Notes: generated by a model not told the origin, from the letters alone. Positions 1-7,777 are shown, numbered from the stretch's first letter. The stretch is DNA of 14,388 bases from CAG-1031 sp964556785 (GCA_964556785.1 CAZKXM010000048.1:1-14388); one strand, 5' to 3'. A program made the numbers and translations.

Positions 1-97
1 CCTCATCCTCCTGGTGGAGCAGGCTCATGGCCAATCTCATCGAGGGAGGGAAGCATCGCTTGTAAAGCGTTTCAAACTCGTCGGCGGAATATAGCAT
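1..97 (-). CDS. ECF-type RNA polymerase sigma factor, N-terminal fragment (runs off the left edge)
   Basis: The minus strand opens with an ATG at 97-95 and stays open to the window edge, giving 32 residues. The fragment begins MLYSADEFETLYKRCFPP and ends MRLAMSLLHQEDE. This fits the start of ECF sigma region 2.1 in Bacteroidota, where an F-x-x-LY core is followed by a hydrophobic helix (LAMSLL) and an acidic turn leading into the conserved DxxQExF segment, which here lies outside the window. A purine-rich stretch (AAAGAG) about 8 nt upstream of the ATG could serve as ribosome binding site. Such factors recruit RNA polymerase to a small regulon and in Bacteroidota are often followed by a membrane anti-sigma gene; any such gene would lie to the left and is not visible. 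The call rests on a short fragment, so subgroup and regulon cannot be given. Confidence 0.62.
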   Translation of the reverse strand, partial: MLYSADEFETLYKRCFPPSMRLAMSLLHQEDE

Positions 98-190
98 TCG
101 GTGATCTCTTTATCCTTTAGACAGCCGGACGCCCGATTACATTACCCCGCACCCTGAAAAAAATTGTCTACATGGCAATAGAGCAGCTCC

Positions 191-214
191 TTAATCCCTG
201 ATAATCAGGCTTAA
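191..214. repeat. Interrupted AT-rich palindrome in the gap upstream of the ECF sigma gene
   Basis: CCTGA and TCAGG (197-201 and 205-209) form a 5-bp stem around a 3-nt loop. They are flanked almost symmetrically by TTAA at 191-194 and 211-214. A related GATAATTCAG recurs at 231-240, about three helical turns from GATAATCAG at 200-208. No T-run follows on either strand, so it is not a clear terminator. It lies between the end of the dipeptidase gene and the start of the sigma gene, both on the minus strand, so an operator for the sigma gene is one possible role; chance is another. Nothing else recognisable was seen in 98-250. Confidence 0.3.
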
Positions 215-250
215 CAATGCTCAATTTCCCGATAATTCAGAGCGGTGCAT

Positions 251-931
251 TCAGAAGTCAAGCAGGCGATAGCGGCGGCGTGCTTCTTCGCGGGTGCGCA
301 GATTGAAATGCCACCATTCAGTGCGCAGCGGCTTGAAGCCAGCTGCCCTCATCACCTTCCTGAGCAACAGGCGATTGTCGCGCTCCTGCGGCGTTATAAC
401 ATTGCGGGCCACGAGCTCCTCCTCGCGGTCAATGTTGGCTTCCGTCCCGAGATGATCCACCGGTGTTCCCATCGGGAGCTCATTTCCCAGCGAATCGGCG
501 ATCGTGATGTCGACTGCCAGCCCATAGTTGTGGAGACCTCCGCCATTGGCCGGATTACTGACATAGCGTGCTTTCGACGTGCCCCTCACCGTTTCATACA
601 TTTTTCGCTGCACGCTCATTGGCCGCGACGCGTCTTTAACGAAAAGCCTCAGCTGCGGATTTTCGGCTTTAAGCGCCTCGGCAGCCACGTTGAGTGCCTT
701 CGCTGCCTCGGGATGAAGCCACGCCGAATCCACGCCGTGATAAAGCACGACGCCGGTGAAATTATCGGGCCGCGCATACATCATGTCCACAATAACGTCC
801 GGGCACACCTTGTCGAGAGGCACCATTCCGGCCTTCTCCATCAACTGATCGAGATTTCCGGCCACGGCCTGTGGCTGCACTGCCACAGCCGCGACACCAA
901 CAGTTGCAATCGCCATAATCATTTGCTGCAT
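251..931 (-). CDS. D-alanyl-D-alanine dipeptidase, VanX/DdpX-like zinc peptidase (family M15D)
   Basis: This 226-residue protein has the core of the M15D dipeptidases, which hydrolyse free D-Ala-D-Ala. Visible motifs are KDASRP (99-104), matching the family's D-A-x-RP element; LHNYGLAVD (133-141), matching SxHxxGxAxD and supplying zinc ligands H134 and D141; and EWWHF (205-209), matching ExxWH with catalytic E205 and third zinc ligand H208. The active site therefore looks complete. The first 24 residues (MQQMIMAIATVG to AVA) resemble a signal peptide, suggesting a periplasmic enzyme, but the n-region has no Lys or Arg. An in-frame stop closely precedes this ATG; Met4 and Met6 are the only nearby alternative starts. 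No van ligase, racemase or two-component genes are adjacent, so peptidoglycan dipeptide turnover fits better than glycopeptide resistance. It is transcribed divergently from the TPR gene. Confidence 0.88.
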   Translation of the reverse strand: MQQMIMAIATVGVAAVAVQPQAVAGNLDQLMEKAGMVPLDKVCPDVIVDMMYARPDNFTGVVLYHGVDSAWLHPEAAKALNVAAEALKAENPQLRLFVKDASRPMSVQRKMYETVRGTSKARYVSNPANGGGLHNYGLAVDITIADSLGNELPMGTPVDHLGTEANIDREEELVARNVITPQERDNRLLLRKVMRAAGFKPLRTEWWHFNLRTREEARRRYRLLDF

Positions 932-938
932 ATCCGCG

Positions 939-946
939 CAAAATTA
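939..946 (-). promoter_or_regulatory. Candidate -7 element of the dipeptidase gene
   Basis: Read on the minus strand this is TAATTTTG, an exact match to the Bacteroidota TAnnTTTG element, ending 7 nt before the ATG at 931. The best upstream TTG is at complement 969-971, giving a 22-nt spacer, slightly longer than in the other promoters of this window. A start site 4-5 nt downstream would leave almost no 5' leader. Confidence 0.45.
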
Positions 947-955
947 AAATAAAAA

Positions 956-986
956 TTGCACGTTTTCACAATAAGCGTTACCTTTG
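956..986 (+). promoter_or_regulatory. Bacteroidota-type promoter of the TPR gene
   Basis: TTG at 956-958 and TACCTTTG at 979-986 are separated by 20 nt, the same geometry as the valS promoter. The predicted start site (about 990) is essentially at the ATG at 992, so the message would be leaderless or nearly so. The element lies in the 60-nt gap shared with the divergent dipeptidase gene. Confidence 0.6.
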
Positions 987-991
987 AATTT

Positions 992-2968
992 ATGATTCGT
1001 CGAATTATCCTCGCTCTGACGGCTGTTGCGGCCGGTGTGCTGCCGCTGGTTGCGCAGCTCAACACCGACCAGGTGATGCTCATAGGGCGCAACACCCTCT
1101 ATTTCGAGGACTATGTGCTGTCAATCCAGTATTTCAACCAGGTGATAGCAGTGAAGCCCTATCTGGCCCAACCCTATTTCTACCGGGCCATCGCCAAGCT
1201 TAATCTCGACGACTATCGCGGAGCCGAGGCCGATGCCACCCTTGCGATTGAGCGAAATCCTTTCATAACCGATGCCTGGGAAGTGAGAGGTGTGGCGCGT
1301 CAGAACCTCGGCGATCTCCACGGCGCTGTGGCCGACTACGACAAAGCCCTCGAATCGCTGCCCGACAACCGCTCGCTGCTCTACAACCGCGCCATGGCTC
1401 TTGAGGAGCTTAAAGATTACGACGAAGCGCGGCGCAGCCTCAACAACCTGATCCGTTCAAATCCCGGCTTTGAGCCGGCCTACGTTGGCCGGGCGCGCCT
1501 AAACAGTGTCACCGGCGACACTATCGCCGCTGTGGCCGACGTAGAGAAAGCTCTCGAACTCAATCCGTCGTCGATCAACGCGCGCCTGATTCACTCTGAC
1601 CTTATGATGACGTTCGGCAACGATCCTCAGGCCGCGCTTGCCGACATGGACGAAGCGATCAGGCTCCGCCCCCAGATGTCAGGACTTTTCATAAACCGTG
1701 CCTTCATCCGCTATAAACTCGACGACTATTACGGCGCCATGGCCGACTATGACTATGCCGTGACCCTGGAGCCGACTAACGTCACCGCGCTCTACAACCG
1801 CGCCCTGCTCCGCGCCGAGGTTCACGATCTGAACCGCGCCGCAGCCGATTTTGACAAGGTGCTGGAGCTCGACCCCGACAATTACCGCGCCCTGTTCAAC
1901 CGCGCGGTTATAAGGCGCGATCTTGGCGACCTCAATGGCGCCGTGGCCGATCTTGACCGCCTGATCGAAGTGTTTCCCGAATTCTCTGCCGCATGGTTTA
2001 TGCGCTTCGATGTCAGGCGCACACGCGGCGACCGCGGCGCTCAGGCCGACTACAACAAGTCAATTGCTCTCGCCACCAAGAACGTTGCCGCCAAAGACAA
2101 TCCTCTCGACCTCGACCCAGCGGCAACAGGACAGGCAGAAGAGACTCAGGAACAGGTCAAGGCACGTTTCTCAACCCTGCTGACCGTGGCCGACACCTCC
2201 ACCCCCGAAGAAACTTACAACAGCAAGGAGATAAAAGGCCGCGTTCAGGACCGGCGCATGCCCGTTGAGCTTGAGCCGATGCTTTCGCTCACCTACTACA
2301 CCTCGCCCACTGAAATCAAGCCCGGCGGGGAATATATCAGAGAAGTGGCCGACGCCAACGAGAGCCGCATGCTCCGTTTCCTGCTTCAGGCTTCGATCCA
2401 TCCGGCACGTGCTACCGATGAGGATGTGTTCGACACCCACACCCGATCGATCGACCTCTACACCTCGTGGCTCTCTACCCACTCCCCGAGAGCTATCGAC
2501 TATCTCGGCCGTGCTATGGACTACATGACCCTTCGCAACTATGATGCGGCCGAAGCCGACCTGACCCGCGCGCTGGAGCTCTCGCCCGACTACACCCTGG
2601 CGCTCTTTGCCCGCGCGCAGGCCCGTTTCCTCAAGGCCGACATTGACCAGACTGACACCCCGCGGCGCATAGCGGTGCAGAGTGCCGTGGCCGATCTCGA
2701 CGAGGTTCTGCGCCTGTCGCCACGCATGTCGGCCGCCTGGTATAACAAAGGGGTGATTCTCGGATCGTCAGGCGATTTCACCTCAGCCATCTCTGCATTC
2801 ACCCGCGCCATTGAGCTGAACCCCGATCTTGGCGAAGCGTGGTATAACCGCGGCTACGCCTACCTGCGTCTGGGCAACCGCGAAGCGGGTCTGGCCGACC
2901 TCTCGAAAGCGGGTGAGCTCGGTGTTGTGCCCTCTTACAACCTGCTCAAGCGCATGTCGGTCAAATAA
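992..2968 (+). CDS. Secreted tetratricopeptide-repeat protein with two TPR solenoids
   Basis: The 658-residue product starts with a signal peptide (MIRRIILALTAVAAG, likely cleavage near residue 22), so it is probably periplasmic or envelope-associated. Residues 23-360 hold about ten 34-residue TPR units with the usual W/Y-x-x-RA and A-x-x-D/Y-x-x-A-L-x-L-x-P pattern; the tenth (about 331-360) is short by a few residues. Residues 361-498 are not TPR: a charged, low-complexity stretch followed by a segment with YYTSPTEIKPGGEY (435-448). Residues 499-650 hold about four more units, one with a roughly 10-residue insertion around 550-560. TPR arrays bind peptides or partner proteins; no enzymatic motif is visible, so the partner is unknown. 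A further in-frame start (TTG at 956) is rejected because it would precede the signal peptide and coincides with the promoter. No terminator follows; the valS promoter begins 2 nt after the stop. Confidence 0.9.
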   Translation: MIRRIILALTAVAAGVLPLVAQLNTDQVMLIGRNTLYFEDYVLSIQYFNQVIAVKPYLAQPYFYRAIAKLNLDDYRGAEADATLAIERNPFITDAWEVRGVARQNLGDLHGAVADYDKALESLPDNRSLLYNRAMALEELKDYDEARRSLNNLIRSNPGFEPAYVGRARLNSVTGDTIAAVADVEKALELNPSSINARLIHSDLMMTFGNDPQAALADMDEAIRLRPQMSGLFINRAFIRYKLDDYYGAMADYDYAVTLEPTNVTALYNRALLRAEVHDLNRAAADFDKVLELDPDNYRALFNRAVIRRDLGDLNGAVADLDRLIEVFPEFSAAWFMRFDVRRTRGDRGAQADYNKSIALATKNVAAKDNPLDLDPAATGQAEETQEQVKARFSTLLTVADTSTPEETYNSKEIKGRVQDRRMPVELEPMLSLTYYTSPTEIKPGGEYIREVADANESRMLRFLLQASIHPARATDEDVFDTHTRSIDLYTSWLSTHSPRAIDYLGRAMDYMTLRNYDAAEADLTRALELSPDYTLALFARAQARFLKADIDQTDTPRRIAVQSAVADLDEVLRLSPRMSAAWYNKGVILGSSGDFTSAISAFTRAIELNPDLGEAWYNRGYAYLRLGNREAGLADLSKAGELGVVPSYNLLKRMSVK

Positions 2969-2969
2969 C

Positions 2970-3000
2970 TTGTCAGAATGCGGGATAATCGTTAATTTTG
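2970..3000 (+). promoter_or_regulatory. Bacteroidota-type promoter of valS
   Basis: TTG at 2970-2972 and TAATTTTG at 2993-3000 are separated by 20 nt. Transcription would start near 3005, giving a leader of about 19 nt with no clear Shine-Dalgarno site before the ATG at 3024. The element starts just after the TPR stop codon, so valS need not depend on upstream readthrough. Confidence 0.7.
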
Positions 3001-3023
3001 CTCCCAATTACATCTTTAAGACT

Positions 3024-5648
3024 ATGAACGAACTTGCCACGAAATATTCTCCCCGCGATGTCGAGGATAAATGGTATGCCTACTGGATGGAACATGAGCT
3101 TTTCCGCTCTGTTCCCGACGCACGTGAACCCTACTGCATCGTGATTCCGCCGCCCAATGTCACCGGAATCCTCCACATGGGCCACATGCTCAACAACACC
3201 ATCCAGGACATCCTGATACGCCGCGCGCGAATGGAGGGCAAAAACGCCCTGTGGGTGCCGGGTACCGACCACGCATCCATCGCCACCGAGGCAAAGGTTG
3301 TGGCAAAGCTCGCAGCCGAAGGTATCAAGAAAAGCGATCTCACCCGCGAGGAGTTTATGCGCTATGCCTATGAGTGGAAGGACAAGCACGGGGGCATCAT
3401 CCTCGAGCAGCTCAAGAAACTCGGCGCTTCGTGCGACTGGAGCCGCACAGCGTTCACCATGGACGACATCCGCTCGCGCAGCGTGATCCGCGTGTTTGTC
3501 GAGCTCTATCGAAAAGGGCTGATCTACAAGGGTGTCAGAATGGTGCATTGGGATCCCAAGGCTCTCACGGCACTCTCTGATGCCGAAGTGATCTACAAGG
3601 AGGAGCAGAGCAAGCTCTACTATCTGCGCTATCGCATTGTGGGTGAAGACGGCTATGCCATTGTGGCCACCACCCGCCCCGAGACCATCATGGGCGACAC
3701 CGCAATGTGTATCAACCCCAACGATCCCAAAAACGCACACCTGCGCGGCAAGCGCGTGATCGTGCCTCTTGTGGGGCGCGAAATTCCCGTGATCGAGGAT
3801 GAATATGTGGAGATGGACTTCGGCACCGGCTGCCTCAAGGTGACTCCGGCCCACGATGTCAACGACTATATGCTCGGCCAGAAACACAACCTCGAATCAA
3901 TCGACATTTTCAACGACGACGCCACCCTCTCGGAGGCAGCTGGAATGTACGTAGGAATGGATCGCTTCGAGGTGCGACGCCAGATTGCTAAAGATCTTGA
4001 AGCTGCCGGCCTGATCGAAAAGATCGAGGACTATCAGAACAAGGTTGGCTACAGCGAACGCAACACCGACACCGTCACCGAGCCGCGAATCTCGGCTCAA
4101 TGGTTCCTGAAGATGGAGGGGCTGGCAAAGCCCGCGCTCGATGTTGTTGAAAACGACATTGTACGCTTCATCCCCGAGAAATATAAAAACACCTACCGCC
4201 ATTGGATGACTGATGTGCGCGACTGGTGCATCTCGCGCCAGCTCTGGTGGGGTCACCGCATTCCCGCATGGTACCTGCCCGACGGCCGCTTCGTTGTTGC
4301 CGAGACTGCCGACGAAGCCCTGCAGCTTGCCCGCGCCATCAACCCCGATCTCTCGGCCGACGATCTCCATCAGGAGGACGATGTGCTCGACACATGGTTC
4401 TCATCATGGCTCTGGCCCATCTCCCTGTTCAACGGCATTCTCGACCCCGACAACGAGGAGATTAACTACTATTATCCCACGGCAGATCTCGTTACGGGAC
4501 CCGACATCATTTTCTTCTGGGTGGCGCGCATGATTGTAGCCGGCCTGGAGTTCCGCGGCAAGCAGCCGTTCAACAATGTCTACTTCACCGGAATTGTGCG
4601 CGACGAGATCGGCCGCAAGATGTCGAAACAGCTCGGCAACTCGCCTGACCCGCTTGACCTCATGAAAGAATATGGCGCCGACGGTGTGCGCATGGGCATC
4701 ATGCTTTCCGCTCCGGCCGGCAACGACATTTTCTTCGACAAGAAGCTCTGTGAGAACGGCCGAAATTTCTGCAACAAGATTTGGAACGCCTTCCGCCTTG
4801 TCAAGGGTTGGGAGGTGAGCGACACCGCATCTCAGCCCGAGAGCTCACGTCAGGCAATCGAATGGTTTGGCGCGCGCCTGAGCGAAACCGCCGCCGAGAT
4901 CACCGACCTTTTCTCGAAGTTCCGCATCTCGGAGGCGCTGATGGCTGTTTACCGTCTATTCTGGGACGAGTTCTCGTCGTGGTATCTTGAGAGCGTCAAA
5001 CCCGCCTATCAGCAGCCTGTTGACCGCGCAACAATGCGCGCCACAATGGACTATTTCGACGCCCTGCTGCGCCTGCTCCACCCGTTCATGCCGTTCATCA
5101 CCGAGGAACTCTGGCAGCACATGGCCGATCGCCGTCCGGGCGAGTCGATCATGTATGCACCCCTGCCCGCACCTGCCCTGACACCGCGCAGCGCCGAGCT
5201 GCTCGAGGCTATGGAGGAGGCCAAGCAGATTGTCAACGGTGTAAGAGGAGTCAGGGCTCAGCGCAACCTCCCTCAGAAAGACCGGCTCGAACTGAAGGTT
5301 GTTGGCGGCTCAGTGTGCCGTTTCGCCGACCTTGTTGTTAAGCTCGGAAATCTCAGCGGCTTCTCTGTCGCCGAGGCCAAGGATCCGGCAGCAGCACAAT
5401 TTATGGTAGGCACTGTTGAGTTCAACGTGCCTCTGGCCGACCGTATCGATCCCGAGGCCGAGCGCGCGAAACTCAACAAAGAGATTGAGTACTACGAAGG
5501 CTTCCGGCAGTCGATACTCAAGAAACTCTCCAACGAGCGCTTTGTAGCCAAAGCGCCCGAGGCTGTCGTGGAGGCTGAGCGCAAGAAGCTGTCAGACGCC
5601 GAAGCGAAACTCGTTGCACTGCGCGAAACCCTCGGCGCCCTCAGCTGA
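3024..5648 (+). CDS. valS: Valyl-tRNA synthetase
   Basis: This 874-residue class I aminoacyl-tRNA synthetase charges tRNA-Val in the cytoplasm. The Rossmann-fold signatures are present: HMGH (51-54) within PPPNVTGILHMGH, and KMSKQ (532-536) in place of the textbook KMSKS. The CP1 editing domain, which clears mischarged Thr-tRNA, carries TTRPETIMGDT (216-226). The catalytic-core block DWCISRQLWWGHRIPAW starts at residue 400. An anticodon-binding helical domain follows, and the last 70 or so residues are charged and heptad-rich, matching the ValS C-terminal coiled-coil tRNA-binding arm. Length is normal and the gene is intact. The open frame extends upstream to 2829, but that extension overlaps the TPR gene and lacks family similarity; the ATG at 3024 places MNELATKYSPRDVEDKWY at the N-terminus as expected. 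It probably heads the message for the small membrane protein, dxs and trk genes, since no other promoter was found before dxs. Confidence 0.97.
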   Translation: MNELATKYSPRDVEDKWYAYWMEHELFRSVPDAREPYCIVIPPPNVTGILHMGHMLNNTIQDILIRRARMEGKNALWVPGTDHASIATEAKVVAKLAAEGIKKSDLTREEFMRYAYEWKDKHGGIILEQLKKLGASCDWSRTAFTMDDIRSRSVIRVFVELYRKGLIYKGVRMVHWDPKALTALSDAEVIYKEEQSKLYYLRYRIVGEDGYAIVATTRPETIMGDTAMCINPNDPKNAHLRGKRVIVPLVGREIPVIEDEYVEMDFGTGCLKVTPAHDVNDYMLGQKHNLESIDIFNDDATLSEAAGMYVGMDRFEVRRQIAKDLEAAGLIEKIEDYQNKVGYSERNTDTVTEPRISAQWFLKMEGLAKPALDVVENDIVRFIPEKYKNTYRHWMTDVRDWCISRQLWWGHRIPAWYLPDGRFVVAETADEALQLARAINPDLSADDLHQEDDVLDTWFSSWLWPISLFNGILDPDNEEINYYYPTADLVTGPDIIFFWVARMIVAGLEFRGKQPFNNVYFTGIVRDEIGRKMSKQLGNSPDPLDLMKEYGADGVRMGIMLSAPAGNDIFFDKKLCENGRNFCNKIWNAFRLVKGWEVSDTASQPESSRQAIEWFGARLSETAAEITDLFSKFRISEALMAVYRLFWDEFSSWYLESVKPAYQQPVDRATMRATMDYFDALLRLLHPFMPFITEELWQHMADRRPGESIMYAPLPAPALTPRSAELLEAMEEAKQIVNGVRGVRAQRNLPQKDRLELKVVGGSVCRFADLVVKLGNLSGFSVAEAKDPAAAQFMVGTVEFNVPLADRIDPEAERAKLNKEIEYYEGFRQSILKKLSNERFVAKAPEAVVEAERKKLSDAEAKLVALRETLGALS

Positions 5649-5694
5649 GGCCCTTTCCCCGAACTTCCGCTTTCTCCTCACCGTTCACCGAACA

Positions 5695-5874
5695 ATGAAA
5701 GGCTATCAGATTTTCAGGCTCACGTGCCTGGTGTTGCTTTGGCTCATTTTGTGCTGGTTTGTCGTGGCTTATCAGCCCTTCACCCTTCGTGTGGCTTTCA
5801 TTCTGATTGCCTCGGGCATTATCGTGTTCGTGCCTGTCTATAAGAAGTATGTCAAAAATGGAAAGCAAGACTGA
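5695..5874 (+). CDS. Small two-helix membrane protein of unknown function between valS and dxs
   Basis: The ATG at 5695 gives a 59-residue protein that I cannot assign to a named family. It contains two clear hydrophobic segments, about residues 6-26 (ending LCWFVVAY) and 31-48 (ending IIVFVPVY). They are joined by a short turn (QPFT) and followed by a basic tail (KKYVKNGKQD). This predicts a hairpin in the inner membrane with, by the positive-inside rule, both ends in the cytoplasm. It starts 46 nt after the valS stop and its last 17 nt overlap the likely dxs start, so it fits as a translated gene coupled to dxs. A role linked to isoprenoid metabolism or potassium transport is only a guess from position. 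The longer frame from 5614 overlaps valS and is unlikely. Confidence 0.72.
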   Translation: MKGYQIFRLTCLVLLWLILCWFVVAYQPFTLRVAFILIASGIIVFVPVYKKYVKNGKQD

Positions 5875-7777
5875 ATATCCGCTGCTTGATTCCATAAAGC
5901 AACCGGCCGACCTGCGCGCCATGAGCCCCGGGCAGCTTCCCGAAGTGTGTCAGGAGCTCCGTCGCTTCCTCATATCTCACCTGTGTGACAATCCCGGGCA
6001 TTTCGCTTCCGGAATGGGCGCTGTGGAGCTCACTGTGGCGCTCCACTATGTGTTCAACACCCCTTACGACCGCATAGTGTGGGATGTCGGCCATCAGGCT
6101 TATCCTCACAAAATCTTGACAGGACGTAAGGATCGCTTCGACACCCTCCGCAAGTTCGGTGGCCTCAGCGGATTCCCCAATCCCGCCGAGAGCCGCTACG
6201 ACACCTTCACCGCCGGCCATGCCTCAAACTCGATTTCGGCAGCGCTGGGCATGTCGGTGGCATCGTCGCTGAGCGACGAACATCCACGGCGCAAGGTTGT
6301 GGCCGTAATCGGCGACGCCTCGATTTCAGGCGGCCTCGCGTTTGAAGCCATCAACAATGCTGCAAACGCCAAGTCGGATATCCTTATAATCCTAAATGAC
6401 AACGATATGTCGATCGACCGCAACACGGGGTCGCTCAATTCATATCTCGCTCATATCAACACTTCGAAAGCCTACAATAAGCTTCGCGACAAAATCTACC
6501 GCCTGCTCAAGCGGCTCCACATTGTCGGCGAACGGCAGCGCGGCTTCATAATGCGCTTCAATAACAGCATAAAGAGTATTGTAGGCCGCGAGCAGAACAT
6601 TTTCGAAGGTCTCAACATCCGCTATTTCGGGCCGATTGACGGCCACGACACCGAGCGCATTGTCAGGGTGCTCAGTGACATCAAGGACATGAAAGGGCCC
6701 CGTCTGCTGCATCTGCGCACCGTGAAAGGGAAAGGCTATGCACCTGCCGAGAAAGATCCGGCAGTGTGGCATGCTCCGGGCAAATTCGATCCCGCGACCG
6801 GCCAACGCCACGGTAGTTCGAAAAACGGGGGACCGAAGTTTCAGGATGTGTTCGGCGAAACATTGGTGGAACTCGCCCGCGACAACAACAGGATTGTCGG
6901 CATTACGGCCGCAATGCCTTCGGGCACCTCAATGTCAAAAATGATGAAGGCGTTTCCCGAGCGGAGTTTCGATGTCGGCATCTCAGAAGGCCATGCAGTA
7001 ACATTTGCCGGAGGAATGGCTAAGGAGGGCCTGCTGCCGTTTGTAGCTATCTACTCCTCGTTCCTGCAGCGCGGCTACGACCATATTATTCACGATGTTG
7101 CCATTCAGGGACTTCCGGTGACATTCTGCATTGACCGCGCAGGTCTTGTGGGCGAAGACGGGGTGACGCATCACGGCACATTCGACCTCGCCTATCTGCG
7201 GCCTGTGCCGGGGCTCACCGTCTGCGCCCCTCGCGACGAGCGGACCCTCCGCAACATGCTCTACACTGCCCAACTGCGTGAGTCAGGCCCTATGGCAATC
7301 CGCTATCCCCGCGGCAACGGCCGCAACCCAGACTGGCGTACTCCCTTCGAGGCCGTCGAGATCGGCACGGGCCAGCAGCTGGCCGAAGGCACAAAAGTGG
7401 CGGTGCTGGCAATCGGCACATCCGCGCTCGACGCGCTCGACGCCGTTAATGCCGCCCGCATGAAGGGAGTCGACGCGGCCCTTTGGGACATGAGATTCCT
7501 CAAGCCGATCGACACCTCGATCCTGAAGCAGGTGGCGGCGATGAACACCCCGGTCATAACAGTTGAGGACGGCACCGTCAACGGAGGCCTCGGTACAGCT
7601 GTGGCCGAATGGATGGCCGGTAACAACTGCACCGCGCCCCTGATAAGGCTGGGAATCCCCGACACGTTCATTGACCATGGAACTGTCAGTGAACTCAAGA
7701 GATTGTGCGGAATCGATCCGGAATCTATCGAAAAGGCGATTCTCGACGCAGCTAAATCTGAAACCAAGCATCCATGA
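5858..7777 (+). CDS. dxs: 1-deoxy-D-xylulose-5-phosphate synthase
   Basis: This 639-residue thiamine-diphosphate enzyme condenses pyruvate with glyceraldehyde 3-phosphate, the first step of the MEP isoprenoid pathway. Visible blocks: NPGHF with catalytic-type H48; DVGHQAYPHKILTGR (76-90); the cofactor motif GDASISGG (152-159) followed by LNDNDMSID (179-187); the general acid/base E377 in SEGHA; and DRAGLVGEDG plus THHG (426-440) of the pyrimidine domain. The usual GDG of the cofactor motif reads GDA here. The C-terminal transketolase-type domain is complete, so length is normal. Start choice: ATGs at 5849 and 5858 are both in frame. I chose 5858 because AAGAAG at 5842-5847 then lies 10 nt upstream; 5849 would place it almost on the start. 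The start overlaps the small membrane gene by 17 nt and the stop overlaps trkA by 4 nt (ATGA), pointing to translational coupling. Confidence 0.96.
   Translation: MESKTEYPLLDSIKQPADLRAMSPGQLPEVCQELRRFLISHLCDNPGHFASGMGAVELTVALHYVFNTPYDRIVWDVGHQAYPHKILTGRKDRFDTLRKFGGLSGFPNPAESRYDTFTAGHASNSISAALGMSVASSLSDEHPRRKVVAVIGDASISGGLAFEAINNAANAKSDILIILNDNDMSIDRNTGSLNSYLAHINTSKAYNKLRDKIYRLLKRLHIVGERQRGFIMRFNNSIKSIVGREQNIFEGLNIRYFGPIDGHDTERIVRVLSDIKDMKGPRLLHLRTVKGKGYAPAEKDPAVWHAPGKFDPATGQRHGSSKNGGPKFQDVFGETLVELARDNNRIVGITAAMPSGTSMSKMMKAFPERSFDVGISEGHAVTFAGGMAKEGLLPFVAIYSSFLQRGYDHIIHDVAIQGLPVTFCIDRAGLVGEDGVTHHGTFDLAYLRPVPGLTVCAPRDERTLRNMLYTAQLRESGPMAIRYPRGNGRNPDWRTPFEAVEIGTGQQLAEGTKVAVLAIGTSALDALDAVNAARMKGVDAALWDMRFLKPIDTSILKQVAAMNTPVITVEDGTVNGGLGTAVAEWMAGNNCTAPLIRLGIPDTFIDHGTVSELKRLCGIDPESIEKAILDAAKSETKHP

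Noticed and set aside
251..931. Glycopeptide resistance (van) cluster
   Set aside because: Only the VanX-like enzyme is present; no VanA/B ligase, VanH dehydrogenase or VanRS genes are adjacent.
245..952. 235-codon open frame on the plus strand opposite the dipeptidase gene
   Set aside because: It is the complement of a clearly conserved M15D enzyme, has no recognisable protein motif, and its His/Cys/Arg-rich composition is typical of a shadow frame.
2829..3023. N-terminal extension of valS upstream of the ATG at 3024
   Set aside because: It overlaps the TPR gene, includes the promoter, and does not resemble ValS; the family N-terminus begins at 3024.
2973..3887. 304-codon antisense open frame across the start of valS
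   Set aside because: It covers the valS promoter and HMGH region and shows no domain pattern, so it is a shadow of ValS codon usage.
4617..4631. KMSKQ instead of KMSKS in ValS as a possible defect
   Set aside because: The last residue of this loop varies in many synthetases and the two lysines are kept; I regard it as ordinary for Bacteroidota.
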